Shown here: in pieces, positions 1 through 7,024 of the stretch | Position numbering within the stretch: the stretch's first letter is position 1 | Layout of the letters: every line of letters begins with the position of its first letter | Assembly (NCBI RefSeq): GCF_004348735.1 | Contig: NZ_SMKT01000089.1 | Coordinates: 1-37,815, forward strand | Length of the DNA stretch: 37,815 nucleotides | Source of the DNA: Actinomadura sp. KC06 | GTDB lineage: Bacteria; Actinomycetota; Actinomycetes; Streptosporangiales; Streptosporangiaceae | Direction: 5' to 3' | Notes under the pieces: generated by a model | The model's database searches: none | Seen by the model: the letters and a program-made list of their open reading frames with translations, nothing else | What the model was told of the DNA's origin: nothing | Program-made: the position numbers and the translations under genes

Positions 1-608
1 CCCATGACCTCTCCGCGCCCGCCTATCTCGCTCGCGCCCTCCCCGCGACTCCGCCAGCGCCTCCCCGCAGCCCCTCCGCTCCCGACAGCAATCTCCCGCG
101 TCCTCTCCGCGGCCCCGATAGCGCCTTCCCGGGCCCTCTGTGCGTCCGGCGGTGTCTTCACCGTGGCCTCCCGCAGCCCGCTGTCTCCCTGCGGCCTCTC
201 CGCGCGCTGGCGTTTGCCTTGTGCTCTCCGGGGGGCCGTCGAGGGCGCTTTGCTTGCTTCATCCGCGGTGTTTCAGCCTGGGAGCGCGCCTACACGACTC
301 GGGGGTTGTCACGGCTGTTGGCAGCATGTGGACGCTTGGCGGCAGCATGTGGACAGACGGCAGGCCTTTTGGGGCCTGTGGGTTGACTCGATCTCCTGAC
401 CGGCGGAGCGTTCGGCTGGACGGGGCGGACACGACCCGCCGGACCGGCCGGCCCGTACCTAGAGCCACAGCGCGCGCCGTACACAGAGCACCGCGGACAG
501 CGGGGTATAGCGAACGCCATGCACGAAGCACGGCTCGGGTAGGCGTGTCCAGTCCTGGGAGCGCAGGGTCATCAGGGACTCGCGCACCGTAAAGGGGAGG
601 TGGCTTCG
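1..608. other. Non-coding stretch upstream of the peptidase operon
   Basis: No open frame here reads like a protein: the candidates on both strands are low-complexity Pro/Ser/Ala/Arg strings without domains and without good ribosome binding sites. The first 250 bases are strikingly pyrimidine-rich on the plus strand, with recurring CTCC and CCGCG words. A 14-base direct repeat lies at 320-333 and 341-354. A TATAGC word at 506-511 is a weak -10 candidate for the peptidase gene. The upstream neighbour is outside the window, so the first part could be the 3' flank of another gene. Confidence 0.6.
320..354. repeat. 14-bp direct repeat, 21-bp period
   Basis: GGCAGCATGTGGAC occurs at 320-333 and again, exactly, at 341-354. 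Start-to-start distance is 21 bp, two helical turns, so a dimeric protein could bind both copies on one face. Both copies are preceded by TTGG(C), with a three-base insertion in the second. No function is known; it is about 255 bp upstream of the M4-like peptidase gene. Confidence 0.6.
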
Positions 609-2057
609 ATGACGATCCACCAGCAAGACTTCCAGGAGCAGCGGAACACCGCGGCGACGCAGATCGAGGTTCCCGCGCAGCGGCTGGGATCGGCAGCCGC
701 CCCGGCGGCTCCGCAGGCCGCTCCGAGGCCGGTGCCCGTTCCGGTGCCGGCGCGGACGGGGCACCGGTTCCTGATCTACAAGCAGGACCCGTCGGTCACC
801 GAGCTGGGCGCGCGGCTGGCCTTCGTCCCGACCGTGGTGCTGAACGGGCCGACGGACGCGCGCGTCCGGACGGAGATGCAGGGCGTCACCCCGGTGGCGC
901 GCAACGTCAACGGCGACTTCGTGTTCGCCGCGGGCAGCCCGCAGTTCGACTGCGCGCACACGTTCGCCGTCGTCCGGCAGGCCATCGCGATGTACGAGCG
1001 GCACAACGGCGGCAACCCGATCCCGTTCGCGTGGAACGTCGGCGGCAACACCGACCGCATCTCGGTGTTCCCGCGCGCCGGGGTAGGCGCGAACGCGTTC
1101 TACAGCCGGACGGCGAAAGCCCTGAAGTTCCTGTTCTTCACCCCGGAGGGGCAGCCCGAGACGAACGTCGTCCACACCTGCCGGTCGTTCGACATCGTCG
1201 CGCACGAGACGGGTCACGCCCTGCTGGACGGGCTCAAGCCGGGCTGGCTGTCGGCGGACGGGCCGCCGCAGACGGGCGGGCTGCACGAGTCGTTCGGCGA
1301 CCTCACGGCGATCTTCCTGGCGCTGGCGCAGCCGGACCAGGCGGAGGCGCTCGTCGCGCTCACCAAGGCGAACCTGCACGACAAGTCGTTCCTGGCGGAC
1401 GTCGCCGAGGAGTTCGGCCGGGCGCTCGGCATGCCGTCCGGGCTGCGCAACGCCGACAACGACCTCAAGCTGAGCCAAGTCGGCAACGAGGTGCACGCGA
1501 TCTCCCAGGTGTTCACCGGCGCGATCTACGACGTGCTGGCGGACGTCTACACGTTCGAGATGGCGCGGCAGCGACGCACCAAGGATCCGTCGCTCGTGCT
1601 GATCGAGACGGCGTCCGCGCTGTGCCGGCTGGTGTTCGACGCGATCGTGGCGTCCCCGGCGACCCATGCGCGGTACGTGGACGTGGCGAACAAGATGCTG
1701 CAGATCTCGGCGGGCCGCGGCGACCCGGCGATCTACCGGACGTTCATCCGCAACCGGTTCGCCGTCCGGGAGATCACGACGGCGGCGACGCCGCTGACCG
1801 ACCTGATGAGCGGGCGGATGAAGATGACCGACGCCGACTACACCGGGGACGGGCAGGACGTCACGGAGGTCGAGGCGCTCGACGAGCACTCGGCGAGCCT
1901 GCGGGCCGAGCAGGACAGGTCCCGCTGCTGCGGGACGATGCAGATGCCCGAGTACCAGGTCGTCGACGCCGAGAAGCTGGCCAAGCGCGGGTCGCTGGAG
2001 GACGATGACATCCTCCGGAACGACCTTGACGAGCTGCGCCGGGCCTTCAGCAAGTAG
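609..2057 (+). CDS. Thermolysin-fold (M4-like) zinc metallopeptidase
   Basis: A 482-residue protein with the zinc site of gluzincins: HETGH at about 199-203, a third ligand Glu near 227 in the motif GLHESFGDL, and a later EVHAIS segment (His about 296) matching the catalytic-His region of thermolysin-type M4 enzymes. The order and spacing (HExxH, then ExxxD about 24 residues on, then VHxxS) are those of M4. There is no signal peptide; the N-terminus is Gln/Ala/Pro-rich (about 1-47), so the enzyme is probably cytoplasmic or leaves by a non-Sec route, as proposed for protealysin-like peptidases. The ATG at 609 is preferred because GGGGAGG (594-600) lies 8 bases upstream; the in-frame GTG at 600 overlaps that site. 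The following gene resembles emfourin, an inhibitor of M4 peptidases, which supports the assignment. Its substrate is unknown. Confidence 0.82.
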   Translation: MTIHQQDFQEQRNTAATQIEVPAQRLGSAAAPAAPQAAPRPVPVPVPARTGHRFLIYKQDPSVTELGARLAFVPTVVLNGPTDARVRTEMQGVTPVARNVNGDFVFAAGSPQFDCAHTFAVVRQAIAMYERHNGGNPIPFAWNVGGNTDRISVFPRAGVGANAFYSRTAKALKFLFFTPEGQPETNVVHTCRSFDIVAHETGHALLDGLKPGWLSADGPPQTGGLHESFGDLTAIFLALAQPDQAEALVALTKANLHDKSFLADVAEEFGRALGMPSGLRNADNDLKLSQVGNEVHAISQVFTGAIYDVLADVYTFEMARQRRTKDPSLVLIETASALCRLVFDAIVASPATHARYVDVANKMLQISAGRGDPAIYRTFIRNRFAVREITTAATPLTDLMSGRMKMTDADYTGDGQDVTEVEALDEHSASLRAEQDRSRCCGTMQMPEYQVVDAEKLAKRGSLEDDDILRNDLDELRRAFSK

Positions 2058-2112
2058 GCCGGGCCTTGAGCGAGTAGACCGTGCACGGAACGGCGGGGAG
2101 GTGCGGCGCGGA

Positions 2113-2403
2113 ATGCGCGTGAAGATCGAGAGCACCGGCGGGTTCGCCGGCCGGGACACGGTCGTCGCGCAGTACGACACCGCCGACCTTCCCGCCGGGC
2201 GGGCCGGACGCGTCCAGGAGGCGGTGGGCGCCCTCGCCGCCGCGCAGGCCCGCGGCGGCGAGGGTGAGATCGGCGCCGACCTGCCCGCCTACCGGATCAC
2301 CGTCCGGGACGAGGAGGAGACCCGCGTGTACGAGGTGCGGGGCGATCCGACGGTGGGCGATTCGTCCGTCCTCGGGACCCTCCTCCAAGGGCCGTCTGCG
2401 TAA
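2113..2403 (+). CDS. Emfourin-like M4 peptidase inhibitor
   Basis: A 96-residue protein starting MRVKIESTGGFAG, followed by an alternating strand, a helix over the Ala-rich middle (about 35-50), and YRITVRDEEETRVYEV. This follows the emfourin pattern: SGGFAG near the N-terminus, a DTxxLP turn, and a YxITV strand. Emfourins are small cytoplasmic proteins encoded beside protealysin-like M4 peptidases and inhibit them. Here the gene begins 55 bases after the stop of an M4-like peptidase on the same strand, so the two are probably one operon. GGGGAGG lies about 12 bases before the ATG; an in-frame GTG at 2101 is a possible alternative start. The family call rests on motif memory and context. Confidence 0.72.
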   Translation: MRVKIESTGGFAGRDTVVAQYDTADLPAGRAGRVQEAVGALAAAQARGGEGEIGADLPAYRITVRDEEETRVYEVRGDPTVGDSSVLGTLLQGPSA

Positions 2404-2425
2404 GACCCCCAGGTCAGAGGGTCTT
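2402..2425. terminator. Hairpin between convergent operons
   Basis: AAGACCC (2402-2408) pairs with GGGTCTT (2419-2425), a perfect 7-bp stem with a 10-base loop. It covers the stop region of both the plus-strand emfourin-like gene and the minus-strand dhaM, so it could end transcription in both directions. There is no long U tract, which is usual in high-GC actinomycetes. Confidence 0.5.
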
Positions 2426-2800
2426 GCGGTGCTCGAAGGCGGATTCGGCGGCGGCGCGGACGGCGGCCAGGTCCGCGCCGGTCGCGGCCATCGAGGCGGC
2501 GGCGACGGCGCCCTCGACCAGCGGCGCGTCCGCGAGCAGCACGTCATCGCGTTCGGCGTCCTCGATGAGCATCCTGGCGGTGAGGACGGAGCTGCCGAGG
2601 TCGGCGAGCAGGAGCACGCCGTCGCCGCCGTCCGCCGCGGCGACGGCGCTCTCGACGAGGTCGATGCTCGTGCCGAGCCGTCCTTCCGAGTCGCCGCCGG
2701 CGGGTTCCACGACGGCCTTGCCGACGCCCATCGCGCGGGCGACCTCGGCGACGCCCTCCGCGAGCGTCCGGCTGTGGGAGACGATGACGATCCCGACCAT
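2414..2800 (-). CDS. dhaM: Dihydroxyacetone kinase phosphoryl-carrier subunit DhaM (EIIA-type)
   Basis: A 128-residue protein with the EIIA-mannose fold: MVGIVIVSHS at the N-terminus, the phosphoryl-accepting His at position 9, then GVLLLADLGSS and LVEGAVAAA. In PTS-dependent dihydroxyacetone kinases DhaM takes phosphate from HPr and passes it to ADP bound on DhaL. Only the EIIA domain is present; the HPr and EI domains fused in enteric DhaM are absent, so general PTS proteins must come from elsewhere. The dhaL stop and this start overlap (TGATG), and GGAGG sits 7 bases upstream of 2800. A second ATG directly upstream at 2803 is an equally possible start. Confidence 0.92.
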   Translation of the reverse strand: MVGIVIVSHSRTLAEGVAEVARAMGVGKAVVEPAGGDSEGRLGTSIDLVESAVAAADGGDGVLLLADLGSSVLTARMLIEDAERDDVLLADAPLVEGAVAAASMAATGADLAAVRAAAESAFEHRKTL

Positions 2801-3444
2801 CATCCCTCCTCCGTGACGTCGGCCAGAGCGCGCAGGATGAGGGCGGTGGACGACGCGCCGGGGTCCATGTGCCCGACGCTGCGCGGCCCCAGGTAGCTGG
2901 CCCGGCCCTTGCGGGCCTGCATCGGGACGGTCGCCTCCGCGCCCTCGGACGCGGCGTCGGCGGCGGCGCGCACGCAGGCCGCGAGGCCGGAGCCGTCCGC
3001 CAAAGCCGTCTCGTAGGCGGCGACGGCGGGGGCGAGCGCGTCGATCATCGTCTTGTCGCCCTCCGCCGCCTTCCCGAGGTCCTGGACGGCGTCGAGCGCG
3101 GCCCGGAGCGCGGCGCCGAGCGCGGCGGCGTCCACGTCGGCGGCGTCGCCGAGGGCCTTGCCCGCGCGGCGCAGGGCCGTCCCGTAGAGGGGGCCGGACG
3201 CGCCACCGGTCTTGGACAGGATGGCCAAGCCCGCGGAGACCAGCACCTTGCCCGGCGGCGCGTCGCCGCCGGGCAGCGCGTCGACGGCGGCGCGGAAGCC
3301 GCGGTCGAGGTTGTGGCCGTGGTCGCCGTCGCCGATGGCCGCGTCCAGCCGGGTGAGCCGGTCGACGTCGGCGGAGACCAGGTCGGCGGCGTGCCGGATC
3401 CACGAGGCGAGATCCTCCGCGGTCGCGGGCCCTCCCGCGTTCAT
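2800..3444 (-). CDS. dhaL: Dihydroxyacetone kinase ADP-binding subunit DhaL
   Basis: A 214-residue all-helical nucleotide-binding subunit. The Mg-binding Asp cluster is visible as LDAAIGDGDHGHN (about 33-45), and the nucleotide loop as KTGGASGPLYG (about 78-88). DhaL holds ADP permanently as a cofactor; it is rephosphorylated by DhaM and phosphorylates the substrate covalently held by DhaK. The ATG overlaps the dhaK stop (ATGA), and the stop overlaps the dhaM start, so the three genes are translationally coupled. The C-terminal GHMDPGASSTALIL is typical of the family. Length matches the usual 200-215 residues. Confidence 0.94.
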   Translation of the reverse strand: MNAGGPATAEDLASWIRHAADLVSADVDRLTRLDAAIGDGDHGHNLDRGFRAAVDALPGGDAPPGKVLVSAGLAILSKTGGASGPLYGTALRRAGKALGDAADVDAAALGAALRAALDAVQDLGKAAEGDKTMIDALAPAVAAYETALADGSGLAACVRAAADAASEGAEATVPMQARKGRASYLGPRSVGHMDPGASSTALILRALADVTEEG

Positions 3445-4436
3445 CGGCCCCACCGCAGGCCGGGCGTCTCGACGGGGGCGTCCCAGAGGCGGGTCAGCTC
3501 GGGCGTCAGGCGGCACACGCTGATCATGCACCCGGCCATCTCCAGGCTCGTCACGAACGGCCCGACCAAGCGGCGGACGACGGTCGCGCCGTGCCCCTCC
3601 AGCCATTCGGCGGCGGCCGCGTAGGCGACGTACTGCTCGATGAGCGGCGTCCCGCCCATCCCGTTGACCAGCACCAGCACCTCGGACCCGGACAGCGGCA
3701 TGTCGGCGTCGATCACACTCAGCGCCGCGTCCACGATCTCCGCCGCGGTGCCGATCTTGACGCGTTCGCGGCCCGGCTCGCCGTGGATGCCGATGCCGAG
3801 CTCCATCTCGTCCTCGCCGAGCTCGAACGTGGGCGTCCCGGCGGCCGGAACGGTGCAGGACGACAGCGCGACGCCGAACGACCGGCTGCGCTCGTTCACC
3901 TCGCGCGCCACCGCGGCCACGGCGGAAAGGTCCGCGCCCTCCTCGGCGAGCGCACCGGCGATCTTCTCGGCGAACAGCGTGGCGCCGGTGCCGCGCCGCC
4001 CGGCGGTGAACGTGCTGTCCTCGACGGCGACGTCGTCGTTAACGACGACGGACGTGACCTCGATGTCCTCGTCCTCGGCAAGCTCGGCGGCCAGCTGGAA
4101 ATTCATGACGTCGCCGGTGTAGTTCTTCACCAGGTGGACGACGCCGGCGCCGCCGTTCACCGCCATCGTCGCCGCGATGATCTGGTCCGGGACCGGGGAC
4201 GTGAAGACCTCGCCGCAGCAGGCCGCGTCGAGCATCCCGTAGCCGACGAACCCGGCGTGCAGCGGCTCGTGACCGGACCCGCCGCCCGAGACGAGGGCGA
4301 CCTTTCCGGCGCGCGGCGCGTCCGCCCGCACGACCGTCCCGCCGTCCGGGTCGACCTTCAGCGAGGGATGCGCGGCGGCCAGGCCGCGCAGCGCGTCGGA
4401 GACCACGTCCGCCGGGGCGTTGATGAGTTTGCGCAT
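3441..4436 (-). CDS. dhaK: Dihydroxyacetone kinase substrate-binding subunit DhaK
   Basis: A 331-residue subunit that binds dihydroxyacetone through a hemiaminal bond to a histidine, seen here as His218 in GIGIHGEPG. Other active-site elements are SGGGSGHEPLH (His56) and KNYTGDVMNF (Asp109). It is first in dhaKLM on the minus strand. Together the three proteins convert dihydroxyacetone to its phosphate using phosphoenolpyruvate-derived phosphate, linking glycerol/DHA use to glycolysis. No strong ribosome binding site precedes the ATG. A TAGAGC word lies six bases upstream of it, in the position seen for leaderless promoters elsewhere in the window, but it lacks the final T of TAnnnT. Confidence 0.95.
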   Translation of the reverse strand: MRKLINAPADVVSDALRGLAAAHPSLKVDPDGGTVVRADAPRAGKVALVSGGGSGHEPLHAGFVGYGMLDAACCGEVFTSPVPDQIIAATMAVNGGAGVVHLVKNYTGDVMNFQLAAELAEDEDIEVTSVVVNDDVAVEDSTFTAGRRGTGATLFAEKIAGALAEEGADLSAVAAVAREVNERSRSFGVALSSCTVPAAGTPTFELGEDEMELGIGIHGEPGRERVKIGTAAEIVDAALSVIDADMPLSGSEVLVLVNGMGGTPLIEQYVAYAAAAEWLEGHGATVVRRLVGPFVTSLEMAGCMISVCRLTPELTRLWDAPVETPGLRWGR

Positions 4437-4496
4437 GTCTCAGCTCTACCCCGGTGCGGGCGGACGTCCCAGGCCCAATCACCGATCATCGTCCGT

Positions 4497-4510
4497 TATA
4501 GGTTGCATCC
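4497..4510 (+). promoter_or_regulatory. Candidate leaderless promoter -10 for the nucleoside hydrolase gene
   Basis: TATAGGT starts at 4497, so the predicted transcription start falls on or next to the GTG at 4511. No purine-rich ribosome binding site lies before the GTG, as expected for a leaderless mRNA. No clear -35 hexamer is visible. Confidence 0.4.
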
Positions 4511-5491
4511 GTGACGAAGGCACCCGCGTTCCTGTACGACTGCGACACCGGCATCGACGACGCGATGACGCTGCTGTACCTGGCCTCGCTCGTCCATGCG
4601 GGCGAGGCGACGCTGGTGGGCGTCGGGACGGTCCACGGCAACGTCCATCCGCTGACGGGCGCGCTGAACACGCTGCGCGTTCTGGAGGCCGCCGGAATCA
4701 AGGCAGGTGGACAGGACGAGCAGGGGGTGCCGGTCGCGGTGGGGGCGGATCGGCCCATGGCGCAGGACGTCCACTACGCGGTCGACTGGCACGGCACGGA
4801 CGGCCTGGGCAACACGTACCTGCCCGAACCGGCTGGACGGCCCGTCGCGGAACCGGCCGCCGCGCAGATCGTCCGGCTGGCCCGCGCGCTGCCCGGTGAG
4901 CTGACGCTCCTCGCGACCGGCCCGCTGACGAACCTCGGCGCGGCGCTGCTGCTGGACGCGGAGCTGCCGTCGCTGATCCGGGAGGTCGTCGTCATGGGCG
5001 GCGCGTTCGATCACCCCGGCAACATCACCACGCACGCCGAGGCGAACATCTGGCACGATCCGGAGGCCGCCGACCTGGTGTTCGCGGCGGACTGGCCGGT
5101 CGTGCTGGTGCCGCTGGACGCCACGCACCCGTCCGCCGTCCACGACGACTGGCTGGACCGGCTGGCCGCGCACGACACCCCGGTCGCCCGGTTCGCCGCC
5201 CGCGTCCTGGAGTTCTATATCGACGCCTACACGCCGACGCTCCGCCGCCGCGGCGCGGTCATCCACGACGCGCTCGCCGCGATGCTGGCGGTCGACCCGG
5301 ATCTCGGCGAGTACGCGCATCGTCCGGTCCGGGTGGAGCTGCGGGGCGAGCTGACGCGCGGCACGACCGTGTGGGACGCGCGGTCGCTGCCCGCCGAGGA
5401 CGTCCGCCGTCCGGTCAAGGTCGCGACCGGCAGCGATGTGGCGGCGTTCCAGGAGCGGCTGCTCGCGTCGCTCCAGTCCTTCCCGGCGTGA
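4511..5491 (+). CDS. Inosine-uridine preferring nucleoside hydrolase family protein
   Basis: A 326-residue enzyme expected to cleave the N-glycosidic bond of ribonucleosides to base and ribose in salvage. The calcium/ribose site is shown by YDCDTGIDDAMTLL (Asp10, Asp12, Asp16, Asp17), followed by VVVMGGAFDHPGN (about 157-170), VPLDATH, and a late IHDALAAM holding the conserved His-Asp pair. Length fits the family (about 310-350). The base preference cannot be read from sequence. It is divergent from dhaK across 74 bases and stands 60 bases before the deacetylase gene. It starts with GTG and has no visible Shine-Dalgarno sequence, so a leaderless transcript is likely. Confidence 0.9.
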   Translation: MTKAPAFLYDCDTGIDDAMTLLYLASLVHAGEATLVGVGTVHGNVHPLTGALNTLRVLEAAGIKAGGQDEQGVPVAVGADRPMAQDVHYAVDWHGTDGLGNTYLPEPAGRPVAEPAAAQIVRLARALPGELTLLATGPLTNLGAALLLDAELPSLIREVVVMGGAFDHPGNITTHAEANIWHDPEAADLVFAADWPVVLVPLDATHPSAVHDDWLDRLAAHDTPVARFAARVLEFYIDAYTPTLRRRGAVIHDALAAMLAVDPDLGEYAHRPVRVELRGELTRGTTVWDARSLPAEDVRRPVKVATGSDVAAFQERLLASLQSFPA

Positions 5492-5538
5492 GGGATCTCT
5501 CCTGATCTGCGGGTGTACCAGTAACCGTTCAGGGTCTT

Positions 5539-5551
5539 TATTGTTGAAACC
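5539..5551 (+). promoter_or_regulatory. Candidate leaderless promoter -10 for the PIG-L gene
   Basis: TATTGT at 5539-5544 matches TAnnnT and is followed by seven bases before the GTG at 5552. The spacing predicts transcription starting at the start codon. The upstream bases lack a Shine-Dalgarno sequence. A poor -35-like TGTACC lies at 5514-5519, 19 bp upstream. Confidence 0.4.
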
Positions 5552-6283
5552 GTGACCAATGTTCTGGACGACGGCGAGGTGCAGCGGATCCTCGTCGTGA
5601 TGGCGCATCCCGACGACGTCGACTTCGGCGCCGCGGGAACGGTGGCGGGCTGGACGGACCGGGGCATCGAGGTGGCGTACCTCATGGTCACGGACGGCGA
5701 CGCCGGCGGATTCGACGACGGGATCACGCGCGCCGAGATGGCCGCGCTGCGGCGCGAGGAACAGCGCTCGGCGGCCAAGTGCGTCGGGGTGAGCGACATC
5801 CGCTGGCTCGGCTACCCGGACGGACGGGTGGAGGCCACGCTGGACCTGCGCCGCGACATCGCCCGCGCGATCAGGCAGGTACGGCCGGACCGGGTGCTGA
5901 TGCCGAGCCCGGAACGCAACTACGAGCGGATCTATCCGAGCCACCCCGACCACCGGGCGGTCGGCTCGGCCGCGCTCGACGCCGTCTACCCGGACGCGCG
6001 CAACCCGTACGCGTTCCCCGAGCTGCTCGCCGACGAGGGCCTCGACGCCTGGACGGCGCGCGAGGTGTGGTTCAGCGGCGGGCCCGTCGTGAACCACTAC
6101 GTCGACATCACCGAGCAGTTCGACCGGAAGGTGAACGCGCTGCGGGCGCATGCCAGCCAGACCGGGCACATGGGCGACGGCCTGCAGGAGATGCTGCGCG
6201 GCTGGCTGTCGGCCAACGCCGCGGCGGCGGGGCTCCCGGACGGCCGGCTGGCCGAGTCGTTCCAGGTCATCGACACCGCCTGA
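5552..6283 (+). CDS. PIG-L/LmbE family zinc-dependent deacetylase
   Basis: A 243-residue Rossmann-like deacetylase. Zinc ligands are in VMAHPDDVDFG (His19, Asp21-Asp22) and SHPDHRAVG (His131, His134), the signature of N-acetylglucosaminyl-type deacetylases. Members act on GlcNAc-inositol (mycothiol pathway), bacillithiol precursors, antibiotics or mycothiol conjugates. At 243 residues this is shorter than a typical MshB (about 290) and closer to general LmbE-like proteins, so no pathway is assigned. It starts with GTG and lacks a clear ribosome binding site. The neighbours (nucleoside hydrolase, SRPBCC protein) do not define a pathway. Confidence 0.9.
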   Translation: MTNVLDDGEVQRILVVMAHPDDVDFGAAGTVAGWTDRGIEVAYLMVTDGDAGGFDDGITRAEMAALRREEQRSAAKCVGVSDIRWLGYPDGRVEATLDLRRDIARAIRQVRPDRVLMPSPERNYERIYPSHPDHRAVGSAALDAVYPDARNPYAFPELLADEGLDAWTAREVWFSGGPVVNHYVDITEQFDRKVNALRAHASQTGHMGDGLQEMLRGWLSANAAAAGLPDGRLAESFQVIDTA

Positions 6284-6388
6284 ACCCGCGATCCCCAGGT
6301 CATCACTTTCCAAATACGTTCCCTCACAGGCCGTAATGGGCCCCAGATCGGGCATGTGCCCCGATGTGACGGAACACGGGGGGTTGAC

Positions 6389-6901
6389 ATGCCGCATGGG
6401 GCCGATGGAGCGCAGGAGGTCGAGGCCACCGCCACGTCCAGGGCCGCGCCAGAGGTGATCTTCAAGCATCTGTGCGTGGCGGAGGCGTGGGCCGAATGGG
6501 GCGGGTTCTGGACGCGCGACGCGCGGCGCGAGTCCGCGGGCGCGGAGCATCCGAACGGGGTCGGGGCCGTCCGGTACGTCCCGACGCGGCGTGAGGAGGT
6601 CGTGGCCTGGGATCCGCCGCGGCACTACGGCTACACCGCGCTTGCGAGCTATACGGCGCTGGCCGCCTGCGTCGTCCTCGCCGGGCCTCCGACGCGCCGC
6701 TTCCGGGCCGACGTCACGCTGGAGCCGCACCACGCGGGCACGCTGATCCGCTGGCGCGGCGCGTTCCACGGGTTCCCGGGCACCGGCCCGCTCACCAGGG
6801 CCATCCTGCGCCGCCGGTTCGGCTCGTACGCCCGCCGGGTGGCGCGGCACTCCGAGCACTGCGAACCCGGCTGCCCGGCCCGCCTGCCAGGCGCCCTGTA
6901 A
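6389..6901 (+). CDS. SRPBCC (START-like) family protein
   Basis: A 170-residue protein beginning VEATATSRAAPEVIF at about residue 11, the usual first strand and helix of SRPBCC proteins (polyketide cyclase/dehydrase-like lipid pockets). It continues with GVGAVRYVP and EEVVAWDPPRHYGY and ends in a long C-terminal helix. These proteins bind small hydrophobic ligands; no catalytic role can be assigned. The ATG at 6389 has a G-run six bases upstream and makes a family-like N-terminus. Two Cys near the C-terminus (HCEPGCPAR) form an unusual tail. A GTG at 6356 would add 11 residues. Confidence 0.72.
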   Translation: MPHGADGAQEVEATATSRAAPEVIFKHLCVAEAWAEWGGFWTRDARRESAGAEHPNGVGAVRYVPTRREEVVAWDPPRHYGYTALASYTALAACVVLAGPPTRRFRADVTLEPHHAGTLIRWRGAFHGFPGTGPLTRAILRRRFGSYARRVARHSEHCEPGCPARLPGAL

Positions 6902-6934
6902 CCGGCGTCGCCCGGCGACCGGCGTCGCCCGGTG
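6901..6934. repeat. 17-bp tandem duplication after the SRPBCC gene
   Basis: ACCGGCGTCGCCCGG begins both halves of a 17-bp tandem duplication, 6901-6917 and 6918-6934, with one mismatch. It starts on the last base of the SRPBCC stop codon. It may be simple sequence slippage; no hairpin of note forms. Confidence 0.55.
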
Positions 6935-7024
6935 ACGGGCTCCGGCGGTGCCGGGGGCTGAGCGCACCGGCAGTGGAGAAGCCCCGCGTGGCTCGGGGCG
7001 AGTCGCACGAATTCGGGGGGATCG

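Noticed and set aside
5552..6283. MshB or Mca of the mycothiol pathway
   Set aside because: Zinc motifs are common to all PIG-L proteins; the protein is short and no mycothiol genes are adjacent.
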